Of a stretch of 42,421 nt of DNA, positions 31,785-39,402 are shown piece by piece. Under the pieces are notes generated by a model. It was given only the letters and a program-made list of their open reading frames with translations. It made no database searches and was not told the DNA's origin. The DNA is from Actinomadura livida (lineage in GTDB: Bacteria > Actinomycetota > Actinomycetes > Streptosporangiales > Streptosporangiaceae): contig NZ_BMRO01000005.1 of NCBI RefSeq assembly GCF_014648675.1, forward strand, positions 1 to 42,421. The letters run 5' to 3'. Position 1 is the first letter of the stretch; the number at the start of each line of letters is the position of its first letter. The position numbers and the translations under genes are program-made.

Positions 31785-33046
31785 GCCGGTTCCCCGGTCT
31801 CCGTAGCGCCGGTCTCGACCACGAGAGCGGCGCCGGCGGCCTGGAGCGCGTCATGGCACTCCGGCACGGTGTCGGTCACGGCCGTCGCGAAGGCGATGCG
31901 GCCGAGCACGATCCCCTTCGGCGGCGGGGACACGACCGTGCCGGGGAGGACCATCGGCGAGACCTGGTCGATCGCCTCGGGCAGCCGGTTCTGGTCGAAG
32001 CCGACCGACGCGATCGTGGTGTCCTCCTCCGCCGGGTAGAAGAAGCGGATGCCCGCGGCCCTGGCGTGCGCCGCCGTGACGTCCGGGGCCAGCCCGCACG
32101 CCACCGCCGCCGCGGCGTGGCCGGGATCGACCCCCGTCGCAAGCCTGCCGAGGTAGGGGATCATGTCGCCGCCGAGCCGCCCGTTCACCTCGATGAGCTT
32201 CGGGCCGTCGGCGGTGAGGATGAACTCCGTGTGCGTCCAGCCGTCGCGGAAGTCCAGCGCGGTGTGCGCGTTCTGCAGCGCGTCCAGCAGGTCCTTGTCG
32301 GACAGCAGGGGGTCGTCGCCCGCGACGACGTGCCCCACCTCCTCCATGTACGGCGGATAGCCGACGACCTTGCGGCCGATGTAGAGCGCGGTGACCTCGC
32401 CGTGCCGCACGACGGCGTCGACGCTGATCTCCTCGCCGGTCACGCACTCCTCGACCAGCAGCGGCGTGGGCATGTCCAATCCGACCGGGTCCGGCGCCTT
32501 GGCCGAGAGCGAGAACTCGAAGCGGTCGCGGAGCTCGCCGGCGTCCTTGACCCGCACGACGCCGAGGCTGGCGGCGAGGCCGCGCGGCTTCAGGACGACC
32601 GGGTAGCCGATGTCCTCGGCCGCGCGGAGCGCCTCGTCCAGCGTCGTCACCGGGGCCGAGCGCGGCTGCGGCACGCCGGCCGCGTCGAGGGCCGCGCGGG
32701 TCCGCCCCTTGTCCCGCACCCGCAGGATCGTGTCGGGGCCGCCGCCGGGCACGCCGAGCGCCTCGGTGACGTGCGCGGTCGGCAGGATCCGCGCCTCGTC
32801 CCAGCACAGCACGCCGTCGACCGGCTCGCGCTCGGCCAGGCGCAGCGCCTCCTCGGCCATCGCAGGGCCGTCGATGGTGCTCGGCACCACGGTCCACCCG
32901 GCGATGTACTCCTTCTCCCAGGTCGGCTCGGCGACGTGGAAGAGGTGCACCCGGAACCGCTCGCTGATCGACCGCAGCAGGTACTCCCGGTAGACCCTCC
33001 AGCCCGTCGCGATCACGAGCAGATGGGGGCGGTCGTGTGTCGCCAT
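31781..33046 (-). CDS. ATP-grasp ligase (first copy in the cluster)
   Basis: A 421-residue carboxylate-amine ligase. It has an N-terminal Rossmann-like domain (HLLVIATGWRVYREYLL). In the ATP-grasp core, GYPVVLKPRGLAASLGVVRV holds the ATP-binding Lys, PLLVEECVTGEEISVDAVV the hinge, and HTEFILTADGPKLIEVNGRLGGDMIPYL the Mg ligands (E and N of IEVNGRLGG). It is related to dipeptide/amide ligases and distinct from the second ATP-grasp of the cluster, so two amide bonds or two different acceptors are likely. GGGAGAA precedes ATG 33046. Its end overlaps the MFS gene by four bases. Confidence 0.9.
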   Translation of the reverse strand: MATHDRPHLLVIATGWRVYREYLLRSISERFRVHLFHVAEPTWEKEYIAGWTVVPSTIDGPAMAEEALRLAEREPVDGVLCWDEARILPTAHVTEALGVPGGGPDTILRVRDKGRTRAALDAAGVPQPRSAPVTTLDEALRAAEDIGYPVVLKPRGLAASLGVVRVKDAGELRDRFEFSLSAKAPDPVGLDMPTPLLVEECVTGEEISVDAVVRHGEVTALYIGRKVVGYPPYMEEVGHVVAGDDPLLSDKDLLDALQNAHTALDFRDGWTHTEFILTADGPKLIEVNGRLGGDMIPYLGRLATGVDPGHAAAAVACGLAPDVTAAHARAAGIRFFYPAEEDTTIASVGFDQNRLPEAIDQVSPMVLPGTVVSPPPKGIVLGRIAFATAVTDTVPECHDALQAAGAALVVETGATETGEPA

Positions 33047-33064
33047 CGTTGGTTCTCCCTCGAT

Positions 33065-33107
33065 GGGCGCCCGCCCCCGCCGGAACTCCGCGCGCCGGCG
33101 GGCGCCC
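33065..33107 (-). terminator. intra-operon hairpin between amidinotransferase and ATP-grasp genes
   Basis: A perfect 11-bp stem GGGCGCCCGCC / GGCGGGCGCCC with a 21-base loop, filling the 70-base gap. Probably an attenuator or mRNA-stability element. Confidence 0.5.
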
Positions 33108-33117
33108 GTATGGCTGG

Positions 33118-34221
33118 TCAGGACGTGAAGTAGTCCTCGAGCGCGCCGCGCCGGCGGACGTCGAGGGTGGCGCAGTGGAAACCCCCGCCGAACGTGTTGA
33201 CCGTGCGGAACGGGACGGGGATGGGGGTGAAGCCCTCCTTCTCCAGCAGCCGCAGGAGCTCGGTCTCCTGCGCCTCCACGAAGATGCGGTCCTGGTCCAG
33301 CATCAGCGTGTTCATCGCGATCCAGCGGCTGCAGAAGTACATCGTCTGGTCGGCGGGGATGGCGGGCTCGGGGCACACCACCGTGTCCCAGTCGGCGAAC
33401 ATCTCCGGCATCTCGGGCACCCGCTCGGGGTTGATCAGCACCCGGCCGGGCCGCAGCGGGACGAACGTGGCGTTGAGGTGCATCGGGTGGTCGTCCAGGA
33501 ACGCCACCTCGTGCACCCGGAACTCGTCGCCGAGCAGCCGCCGCACCCACTCGATGCCGAACCGGTTGGTGACGTGGCTGCGCTGGACGAGGATGTCGCG
33601 GCCGAACCGCATGAAGTCGCCCGCGTCCACGATCGGCTCGAACTCGGTGATGACGGACGTCGCGTCCGGGAACGGGTCGTCCAGGGACGGCGTCTCGGGC
33701 TTGGCCGAGGCGTACCCCGGGTTGTAGGACGCGTCGGTGAGCTGCGGCTTCGGCGCGGCGACCCAGCGGGCCCCGCGCCGGAAGTAGTCCTTGAAGATCG
33801 TCCGGAACGGGTGGGTGGCGAAGTAGTACGACCGCCACCCCATCGTCGCCTCGACGATCTGGTCGCCGGCGACGAGCGCGATGTCGCGGGGGAAGGTGTG
33901 CGAGGACCCGCCGGTGGACGACCAGTCGGCGGTGCCGAACGACCGCGACTGGTCGACCGGGTCCGGCCGCCGCACCGTCACCCCCTCGCCCTCCAGGATC
34001 GACACGAACCCTTCGAGTTCCTCGCGGGCCGCCTCGACCTGCTCCTCCGGGAACCCGCCGCCGCCGTTGCGCCGGTAGAAGTCCCACGCCTCCGGCGGCA
34101 CCGTCGCCTCGACCGCCGGGTGCCACGGCGGCACCGCGGCCCCGTCGATGACGCCGACGATCACCTCTTCGAGCGGGTCCCACTCGTTGTACGAGCCGAC
34201 CGGCACCGATTCTTCAGCCAT
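33118..34221 (-). CDS. arginine amidinotransferase (AGAT/StrB1-like)
   Basis: A 367-residue enzyme of the guanidino-modifying superfamily that moves an amidino group from L-arginine to an amine through a covalent Cys intermediate. The segment EPIVDAGDFMRFGRDILVQRSHVTNRFGIEWVRR closely follows glycine amidinotransferase. The catalytic set aligns as D202 (AGDFMR), H248 (DDHPMHLN) and C350 (GGGFHCATLD), equivalent to D254, H303 and C407 of human AGAT. The amine acceptor is unknown. It starts eight bases inside the end of the upstream SznF-like gene; AAGGA lies nine bases before the ATG. It could supply a guanidine other than arginine to the methyltransferase and the oxygenases. Confidence 0.92.
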   Translation of the reverse strand: MAEESVPVGSYNEWDPLEEVIVGVIDGAAVPPWHPAVEATVPPEAWDFYRRNGGGGFPEEQVEAAREELEGFVSILEGEGVTVRRPDPVDQSRSFGTADWSSTGGSSHTFPRDIALVAGDQIVEATMGWRSYYFATHPFRTIFKDYFRRGARWVAAPKPQLTDASYNPGYASAKPETPSLDDPFPDATSVITEFEPIVDAGDFMRFGRDILVQRSHVTNRFGIEWVRRLLGDEFRVHEVAFLDDHPMHLNATFVPLRPGRVLINPERVPEMPEMFADWDTVVCPEPAIPADQTMYFCSRWIAMNTLMLDQDRIFVEAQETELLRLLEKEGFTPIPVPFRTVNTFGGGFHCATLDVRRRGALEDYFTS

Positions 34222-35635
34222 CGTGGGACGTCCTTTCGGCGGTTCGTGCGGTCACGCGCGCCTCGGGCGAGGCCGCCTTCAGCCCGTGCAGCCGGCCCCG
34301 CGGCACCAGCAGCACGTCGCCCTTCCCGAGGCGGTGCGGGTTCTCGGTGGCCCACGCGTACACGTCCACCTCGCCGGCGGTGACCTCGATGAGCCGGTCG
34401 GTGTCGTGCACGCCGGTGCTGAACGGGTCGTCCGGGCGGAGGGTGCCCGACTCGGCGTCGTCCAGCCCGGCGGACGCAAGCGAGGCCCCGGCCCGGGTGT
34501 GGTCGTCGAGGGTGTCGGCCCAGGCGATCTGGGCGCGGAAGTCGGCGTCGCCGAGCCGCAGCAGGAGCTTGGTGTCCTCGATCCCGCGCACCAGCTCGGG
34601 GATGACCAGCTCACCGTGGGTGCGGGCCAGCCCGAGCAGGAGGTTCTCGTACGTCATCCGCCCGTGGTGGATGTCGATGTGCGCGTGCTCGTCGCAGTAC
34701 TTCGCGTCCACCCGGTCGCCGTAGACGGCGCGGAGCATCGCCCCGGTGTCGGCGAACCCCTGGGCGAACAGCCACTCCAGGTAGGTCACCGCGGCCATGT
34801 AGCGGAACATCCCGCGGTGGTCCTCGGTGAGCCAGTTGAAGTAGTTCACCCCGACCAGGGAGCTGGTCAGGTAGAAGTTCCAGTAGGCGTGCAGGTCGGT
34901 GCGCAGCCCGACGCTCGCCAGCATCTCCTTGAAGATCGTGCTGTGCTTGGCGCCGTACACCCCGTAGCCGAACTCGTCGAGGAAGATCTTGAAGAGCTCG
35001 GACTGCTCGGCGCCGTAGGACCCGCCCAGGTTGCGCGCCATCGCCGACGCCTCGGTCAGCGCGTCCAGCGCGAGCTGGATCAGGTGCAGCGCCGCGGCCT
35101 CCTCCGGGTGCCGGCACTCGGTGATGGCCCGCATCGTGCCGGTCACCGGCGCCGCCGCGTCCACCGCCGGGTTGTTCCCGGACGCGTCGGCCGGCGCCCC
35201 CGCCTCGCCGACCTCGGCGAGGAAGTACGCCTGCAGCTCGTCCAGCGTCCGCACCGCCGGGACGGGGACGGCGTCGTCGAGGAACGAGAAGGCGTAGCGC
35301 TCCAGGCCGGGCCGGACCTGGTCGCGGAGCCGCCGCACCTCGTCGCCGTAGAACAGGTCGAAGTCGTCCTTGACCGGCCCGAGGCCCTCGGCGGGCAGCA
35401 GGATCATGTCGCTCTCGTAGGCGTTGCACAGCGCCCGCCCCGCGATGAGCTGCCCGGAGCTCAGGAACTCCGCCTCGGTGGCCGGGACGGAGAAGTCCCG
35501 GTCGCCGGTGCCGGGCGGGCCGATCGGCCGCCGGAACGGGTTCCCCTCGATGAACACCTCCGGCCCCGGCTGGAAGATCCGCTGCGCGCAGTACTCCGCG
35601 AAGGCGGTGGACCGCCCCGTCGTGGTGATCGTCAT
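34214..35635 (-). CDS. SznF-like metalloenzyme B: heme-oxygenase-like diiron oxygenase fused to cupin
   Basis: A 473-residue protein with the SznF layout: a helical N-terminal part (1-130), a heme-oxygenase-like diiron domain (about 180-370) and a C-terminal cupin (about 400-460). All seven diiron ligands of SznF appear at the same spacing: E195, E221, H231, E287, H317, D321, H324 (blocks LTEASAM, LDEFGYGVYGAKH, DEHAHIDIHH). SznF hydroxylates N-methyl-arginine at guanidine nitrogens, then its cupin rearranges the product to an N-nitrosourea. In the cupin here, H410 and H450 (RLHGL) remain, but the middle His of the expected triad is replaced (HDTD). N-hydroxylation is well supported; N-nitrosation is not assured. 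ATG overlaps the methyltransferase stop (ATGA). Confidence 0.88.
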   Translation of the reverse strand: MTITTTGRSTAFAEYCAQRIFQPGPEVFIEGNPFRRPIGPPGTGDRDFSVPATEAEFLSSGQLIAGRALCNAYESDMILLPAEGLGPVKDDFDLFYGDEVRRLRDQVRPGLERYAFSFLDDAVPVPAVRTLDELQAYFLAEVGEAGAPADASGNNPAVDAAAPVTGTMRAITECRHPEEAAALHLIQLALDALTEASAMARNLGGSYGAEQSELFKIFLDEFGYGVYGAKHSTIFKEMLASVGLRTDLHAYWNFYLTSSLVGVNYFNWLTEDHRGMFRYMAAVTYLEWLFAQGFADTGAMLRAVYGDRVDAKYCDEHAHIDIHHGRMTYENLLLGLARTHGELVIPELVRGIEDTKLLLRLGDADFRAQIAWADTLDDHTRAGASLASAGLDDAESGTLRPDDPFSTGVHDTDRLIEVTAGEVDVYAWATENPHRLGKGDVLLVPRGRLHGLKAASPEARVTARTAERTSHDG

Positions 35636-36783
35636 CGCGCCGCCTCCGTGACATCGCGTTCCGTGCCATCGCGTGCGGGGACATCGCGCTCGGGGCCGGG
35701 CTCGCTTCCGGTGCGGACGGTGAACCGGACGCACTCCCCGTCGTGCACCGCGTCCAGGACGACCGGCTCGCCGGGCTGCACGAGCACGGGCACGGGCAGG
35801 CACTGGATGGCCTGCTTCCAGTGCGAGTCGTGGCCGGGCGCGTTGTCGAGCGTTATCCCCGGCAGCAGCTCCATCTCGAACCAGAACGCGATCGCGTGCA
35901 GCCTGCCGGCGGCGGTGGGGCGGACCCGGAGCTCGGTGCCGCGCGGCGTCGCGTCCGCGGTGCGGAAGTCGAAGTCGAACACGGTCAGCGGGTCCGACAG
36001 CGTCCGGTGCTCGTGCCGGTGGAGCCGGGAGTCGAAGTACTCCAGCGTCGACAGCCGGTTGAACGGCGCCAGGTCGAACCCGTAGAGCTTGCCCACGTGG
36101 TTCTTGCGGAACAGCTGCTCGCTCTCCACCAGCTGGGCGATGATCCGCCCCCGCGAGGGCATGATCGTCGCGTCCGGGGTGAGCAGGTGCTCGCGGGCGT
36201 GCGCGATCGTGCCGAGGATGCCCTCGCCGAGCAGCCCGCAGTCGACGATCTCGGTGACCAGCAGGTCGGCGCGCCGGGGCAGGTCCTCCGGCACCGTCAT
36301 CCGGGTGGACATCTTCGGCACGACGCTGACCGCGTCGTCGTATCCGGCCACCCGCACGACCCGGGAGGTCGTCTCGGCGACGGGCTCCTGCCCCTCGCAC
36401 GCCACGACGTGGCGCGCCCCCGCCCGCGCGGCCATCATCGCCAGCAGCCCCGAGCCGGCGCCGATGTCCAGCACCAGCGCGTCCGGGTTCGCCGCCACCG
36501 CCTGCCGGATCGCCCGGTCGTAGAGCTCCGCGCGCTCCTCGTCGTGCAGCATCTCCCAGTGCCAGCGGGGGACGGCGCGGCGGACGGCGCGGTTCCGGCC
36601 GATCCGCGCCTCCTCGTTGTCGCGATCCAGGCCGAGGATGAGCTCGTACGCCTTGGCGGCGTCCTCGTAGCGGCCCTGGTGGTGCAGGTCGCGTCCCCAG
36701 CGCAGGAACTGCGCGAGTTCCAGGTCGTCGTCGGCGTGGATCTCCGGAACGGGATCCATCAGGTCGGATTCTGTCGGTTCCAC
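35632..36783 (-). CDS. PRMT-type SAM methyltransferase acting on arginine/guanidine (SznE-like)
   Basis: A 383-residue class I methyltransferase. A short TPR-like helical start (LAQFLRWGRDLHHQGRYEDAAKAYELILGLD) precedes RWHWEMLHDEERAELYDRAI. The SAM site is VLDIGAGSGLLAMMAARAGA (D106 to G112), E130 is the acidic SAM-ribose ligand, and the PRMT double-E loop is E178/E187 in TEIVDCGLLGEG. HWKQ (in DSHWKQAIQC) corresponds to the THW loop. These are hallmarks of protein-arginine methyltransferases, but context and size match SznE, which methylates free arginine in streptozotocin biosynthesis. GTG 36783 is chosen for its AGGAGG (36791-36796); ATG 36843 overlapping the Rieske stop is the alternative. 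Confidence 0.88.
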   Translation of the reverse strand: MEPTESDLMDPVPEIHADDDLELAQFLRWGRDLHHQGRYEDAAKAYELILGLDRDNEEARIGRNRAVRRAVPRWHWEMLHDEERAELYDRAIRQAVAANPDALVLDIGAGSGLLAMMAARAGARHVVACEGQEPVAETTSRVVRVAGYDDAVSVVPKMSTRMTVPEDLPRRADLLVTEIVDCGLLGEGILGTIAHAREHLLTPDATIMPSRGRIIAQLVESEQLFRKNHVGKLYGFDLAPFNRLSTLEYFDSRLHRHEHRTLSDPLTVFDFDFRTADATPRGTELRVRPTAAGRLHAIAFWFEMELLPGITLDNAPGHDSHWKQAIQCLPVPVLVQPGEPVVLDAVHDGECVRFTVRTGSEPGPERDVPARDGTERDVTEAAR

Positions 36784-36839
36784 AACCGTGCCTCCTCGGT
36801 TCGGACCAGGTGATGCTGTGCTGGCGGCGCTGTCCGGTG

Positions 36840-37253
36840 TCATCGGCGCGCGACCTCCCCGGCGCCGACCGCACCGGCCGCCTCGCCCGCGGACTCGGCC
36901 GCGCAGGGCGCGTCCGGCGGCAGGTTGGCGAGGACCTCCTTGCGGATGACCGAAATCGGTTCGCCGCCTTCGTCGTCGCCGTCCGGGAGGACGACGACGG
37001 CCTCGTCGCCGCTGCGCACCATCGGCAGGCTGGTGCGCTTCACGGCCGCGACGCCGACCTTGGTGCCGTGCCAGGGGCAGCTCAGCCGCCGCCCGTCCGG
37101 GGTGCGGCGGGCCAGGCTCAGCGGCCCGCCCCGGTGCGGGCAGCGGTCGAGGACCAGCAGCGCCCGCCCTTCCGTGTGCAGGACGAAGTAGCGGTCGTGG
37201 CCGACCAGCACGGTGTTGTGGCGGCTCAGATCCATGACGATGACGCGGGCCAT
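36840..37253 (-). CDS. Rieske [2Fe-2S] protein of the biosynthetic cluster
   Basis: A 137-residue small soluble Rieske ferredoxin-like protein. CPHRGGPL and CPWHGTKV provide the C-x-H and C-x2-H cluster ligands. The N-terminal strands (ARVIVMDLSRHNTVLVGHDRYFVLHTEGRALLVLDR) complete the fold, and a variable acidic/Ala-rich tail follows. It lacks a catalytic oxygenase domain, so it most likely passes electrons to the diiron oxygenases encoded on both sides. ATG 37253 follows AGGAG closely; a GTG at 37277 is possible. The stop overlaps an in-frame ATG of the methyltransferase (ATGA). Confidence 0.88.
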   Translation of the reverse strand: MARVIVMDLSRHNTVLVGHDRYFVLHTEGRALLVLDRCPHRGGPLSLARRTPDGRRLSCPWHGTKVGVAAVKRTSLPMVRSGDEAVVVLPDGDDEGGEPISVIRKEVLANLPPDAPCAAESAGEAAGAVGAGEVARR

Positions 37254-37346
37254 CTGCTCCTCTTGTCGTTCGGGCACGGCCGGGTGACGGTCGGGGACGG
37301 CACCGGCATGGCGCGGGCATGCGAAACCGGGTACGGGGTCGGGTGT

Positions 37347-37371
37347 CCGGTGAGGGTGTGCGGCTCACCGG
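37347..37371 (-). terminator. intra-operon hairpin between SznF-like A and Rieske genes
   Basis: A perfect 8-bp stem CCGGTGAG / CTCACCGG with a 9-base loop, in the 167-base gap. Confidence 0.45.
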
Positions 37372-37420
37372 CGACTTGCGGAAGCGGAGGACGCCGTTCC
37401 CGACGACGCCCGGGAGTCGG

Positions 37421-38800
37421 TCAGCCGTCCGGGGTCACGGCATGGAGCAGGTAGTCGCATGCGGCGGCCGTCGACCGCACGCCGTAGAGCCGGCCGGCCG
37501 GGATCAGCACGGCGTCGCCGCGGGCCAGCCGCTCGGGCGGGCCGGTCGGGGTGGTGATGAGCTCCGCCTCGCCGCGCTCGACCTCCAGGACCATGGAGTC
37601 GTCGTGGCTGCGCGTCCCGAACGGGCTGTCCGGCGTCAGCGCGACCCGCCGCGGCTCCGGCCCGAGCCGGACCGTTCCCGCGAGGTCCCGGTGCCGGGGG
37701 AGGTCGTCCGACCAGCGGATCTGCGCCGCGGTGTCGTCCTCGAACCAGCCGCCGATGAGCCGGGCCTCGGCGACGCCGCGCATCAGCTCCGGCACGACCC
37801 GCGGCCCGTGCCTGGCGGCCAGCGCGAGCAGCACCTCTTCCCTGGTGATGCGCCCGTGATGCTCGTCGATATGCGCGTGCTCATCGCAGTAATGCAGATC
37901 GACGTTATCCCCGAAGATGTCCCGGAAGACCTTCACCATCTCCACGAACGCGGGCGCGAAAACCGCTTCCGCATACGTCACCGCACCCGCGTACCGGAAG
38001 AACTTGGCGTGATCGCGGGACAGGTAGTAATAGTAGTTGTTCGTGGCCAGCGGGCCGGCGAGGTAGAAGTTCCAGTACGCGTGCACATGGGTCGCCATGG
38101 CACGGCTGCGCAGCATCTTGGCGAAGATGGTGGTGTGCTTGGCGTCGTAGACCCCGTACCCGAATTCGTCGATGAAGATCTTGAACAGGGCGGATTGCTC
38201 GGGTCCGTAGGCGCCGGCGAGGTTGCGCGACATCGCGGACGCCTCGGTGAGGCCGTCCAGCGCGAGTTGCACCAGGTACAGGTCGGCGGCGCTCTCCCGG
38301 TCGCGCGCCGCGGCGATGGCGGCCAGGGCGGGCGATGGACCGTTCTCGGCCTCGGCGACGACGTGCTGGAAGTAGGCGTCCAGGACCTCGGGGGTGGCGG
38401 CGCCGCTGACGTCCACGGCGTCGTCGAGGCAGGCGAACGCGAAACGTTCCAGGGCCGAGACGGACGATTCGCGGAGTTCGCGCAGCTCAGAGCCGTAGAA
38501 GAGGTCGAAGTCGGCGTGCAGGGGGGCGAGTCCCTGCTCCGGGAGCAGCACCGTGTCGGCCTCGTAGAAGGTGCCGAGCAGCCGGTGCGCGCTGAGGGAG
38601 CGGTGCGCGGCCCACTCGCCGGCGGCCGGCGGCCGGTCGAAGTCGCCCTCGGCGAGCGCGTCCGGGACCAGCATCCGGCGGTAGGGGTTGGGAGGGTGCA
38701 GTACCTGGGCGTCACCCTGGAAGAGCGGGCTGCGGGCGAACGAGATGATCCGCTTCCCCAGGGTGCGGTCGATTTCTTCCTCGGCAGATTGGATTGTCAT
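37421..38800 (-). CDS. SznF-like metalloenzyme A: heme-oxygenase-like diiron oxygenase fused to degenerate cupin
   Basis: A 459-residue paralogue of the enzyme at 34214 and the first gene of the operon. The complete diiron ligand set is present: E186, E212, H222, E278, H308, D312, H315 (blocks LTEASAM, IDEFGYGVYDAKH, DEHAHIDEHH), with spacing identical to SznF. The cupin remnant retains H399 in SHDDSMVLEVERGE but has Asp401 and Tyr439 (RLYGV) where the other two His ligands are expected, so it probably does not bind iron. It may be an N-hydroxylase only, leaving rearrangement to the second paralogue. No ribosome-binding site precedes the ATG; TATAAC lies four bases upstream, suggesting a leaderless mRNA. 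Confidence 0.88.
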   Translation of the reverse strand: MTIQSAEEEIDRTLGKRIISFARSPLFQGDAQVLHPPNPYRRMLVPDALAEGDFDRPPAAGEWAAHRSLSAHRLLGTFYEADTVLLPEQGLAPLHADFDLFYGSELRELRESSVSALERFAFACLDDAVDVSGAATPEVLDAYFQHVVAEAENGPSPALAAIAAARDRESAADLYLVQLALDGLTEASAMSRNLAGAYGPEQSALFKIFIDEFGYGVYDAKHTTIFAKMLRSRAMATHVHAYWNFYLAGPLATNNYYYYLSRDHAKFFRYAGAVTYAEAVFAPAFVEMVKVFRDIFGDNVDLHYCDEHAHIDEHHGRITREEVLLALAARHGPRVVPELMRGVAEARLIGGWFEDDTAAQIRWSDDLPRHRDLAGTVRLGPEPRRVALTPDSPFGTRSHDDSMVLEVERGEAELITTPTGPPERLARGDAVLIPAGRLYGVRSTAAACDYLLHAVTPDG

Positions 38801-38804
38801 TTAG

Positions 38805-38810
38805 TTATAC
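38805..38810 (-). promoter_or_regulatory. -10 element of the biosynthetic operon (leaderless start)
   Basis: TATAAC on the minus strand, four bases before the ATG of SznF-like A, in a locally AT-richer patch. No convincing -35 was found, so an extended or activator-dependent promoter is likely. Confidence 0.4.
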
Positions 38811-39277
38811 CGTTCACCTGACTACTTCATGGGGTCGGGTGTAGTTGAGTGCGCCTTCCCGATGGTGACGGGAATAGAACGCAAGAACGGTTCGCGGTTC
38901 GTTGGCGGGTGGGTCGGGCGTTGCGCAGCGGAATAGGACTACCCCGGATGGTGAACAGAGAGTCCCCCCACGCGGTGGCACGTTAACAAAGGCCGCTGAT
39001 CCGATCAATGATCAACTTTGACTTTATTGGGAAGATGATCTGGCAACTCTTGTGCGCGGCGGTACCGGTCAGGCCGCCGCCGCATTAGTGGTCTCCCTAT
39101 CCCGGGCGCGGTCGCCGGCGCGGCCGGCATTCCCGGCGGACGCGCTGACCTCGGTGTTACGCCGTCCGCGGTGCCCCCCGGAGCCCGGTCGCGCCCCCCG
39201 CCGGCGGCGGGCCCGACTTCGCCCGGCGCGGAACGGACGCACCCGCCGGACACTAAGCGGGGGGTGCCCCCGTTTAG
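38811..39277. other. intergenic region upstream of the biosynthetic operon
   Basis: About 470 bases with no supported gene. Repeated GATC-containing elements (TGATCCGATCAATGATCAAC near 38998-39017) could be regulator sites. An 11-base hairpin with GGGG/CCCC arms lies at about 39259-39271. Confidence 0.4.
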
Positions 39278-39394
39278 ATGACCGTATTCGGCAGCTTGTG
39301 GACATCTCGGGCGCCCGCCGTCGCCGCCTTCGACGAGATGGTCTTGGGGATCGCCCGCGAGGTCGACCGCCAGAGCCCCGTCCCCGCCCGGTGA
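39278..39394 (+). CDS. possible small open reading frame of 38 residues
   Basis: MTVFGSLWTSRAPAVAAFDEMVLGIAREVDRQSPVPAR. The codon third positions look coding toward the end, but no clear ribosome-binding site is seen. It may be a small gene or the tail of a lost one. It is convergent with the GlxA-type regulator gene, eight bases away. Confidence 0.25.
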   Translation: MTVFGSLWTSRAPAVAAFDEMVLGIAREVDRQSPVPAR

Positions 39395-39402
39395 CGCCCT
39401 TC

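Noticed and set aside
29107..31854. Single 915-codon frame over the MFS and ATP-grasp genes
   Set aside because: The N-terminal part is an out-of-frame reading of the MFS gene; the ATP-grasp protein begins at 30366 behind AAGGGTG.
37319..38821. Plus-strand 500-codon frame opposite SznF-like A
   Set aside because: Shadow of a strongly coding minus-strand gene with conserved metal ligands; no domain is recognisable on the plus strand.
38814..39008. Minus-strand 64-codon frame upstream of the biosynthetic operon
   Set aside because: No ribosome-binding site, no recognisable domain and weak coding pattern; the region is more likely promoter DNA.
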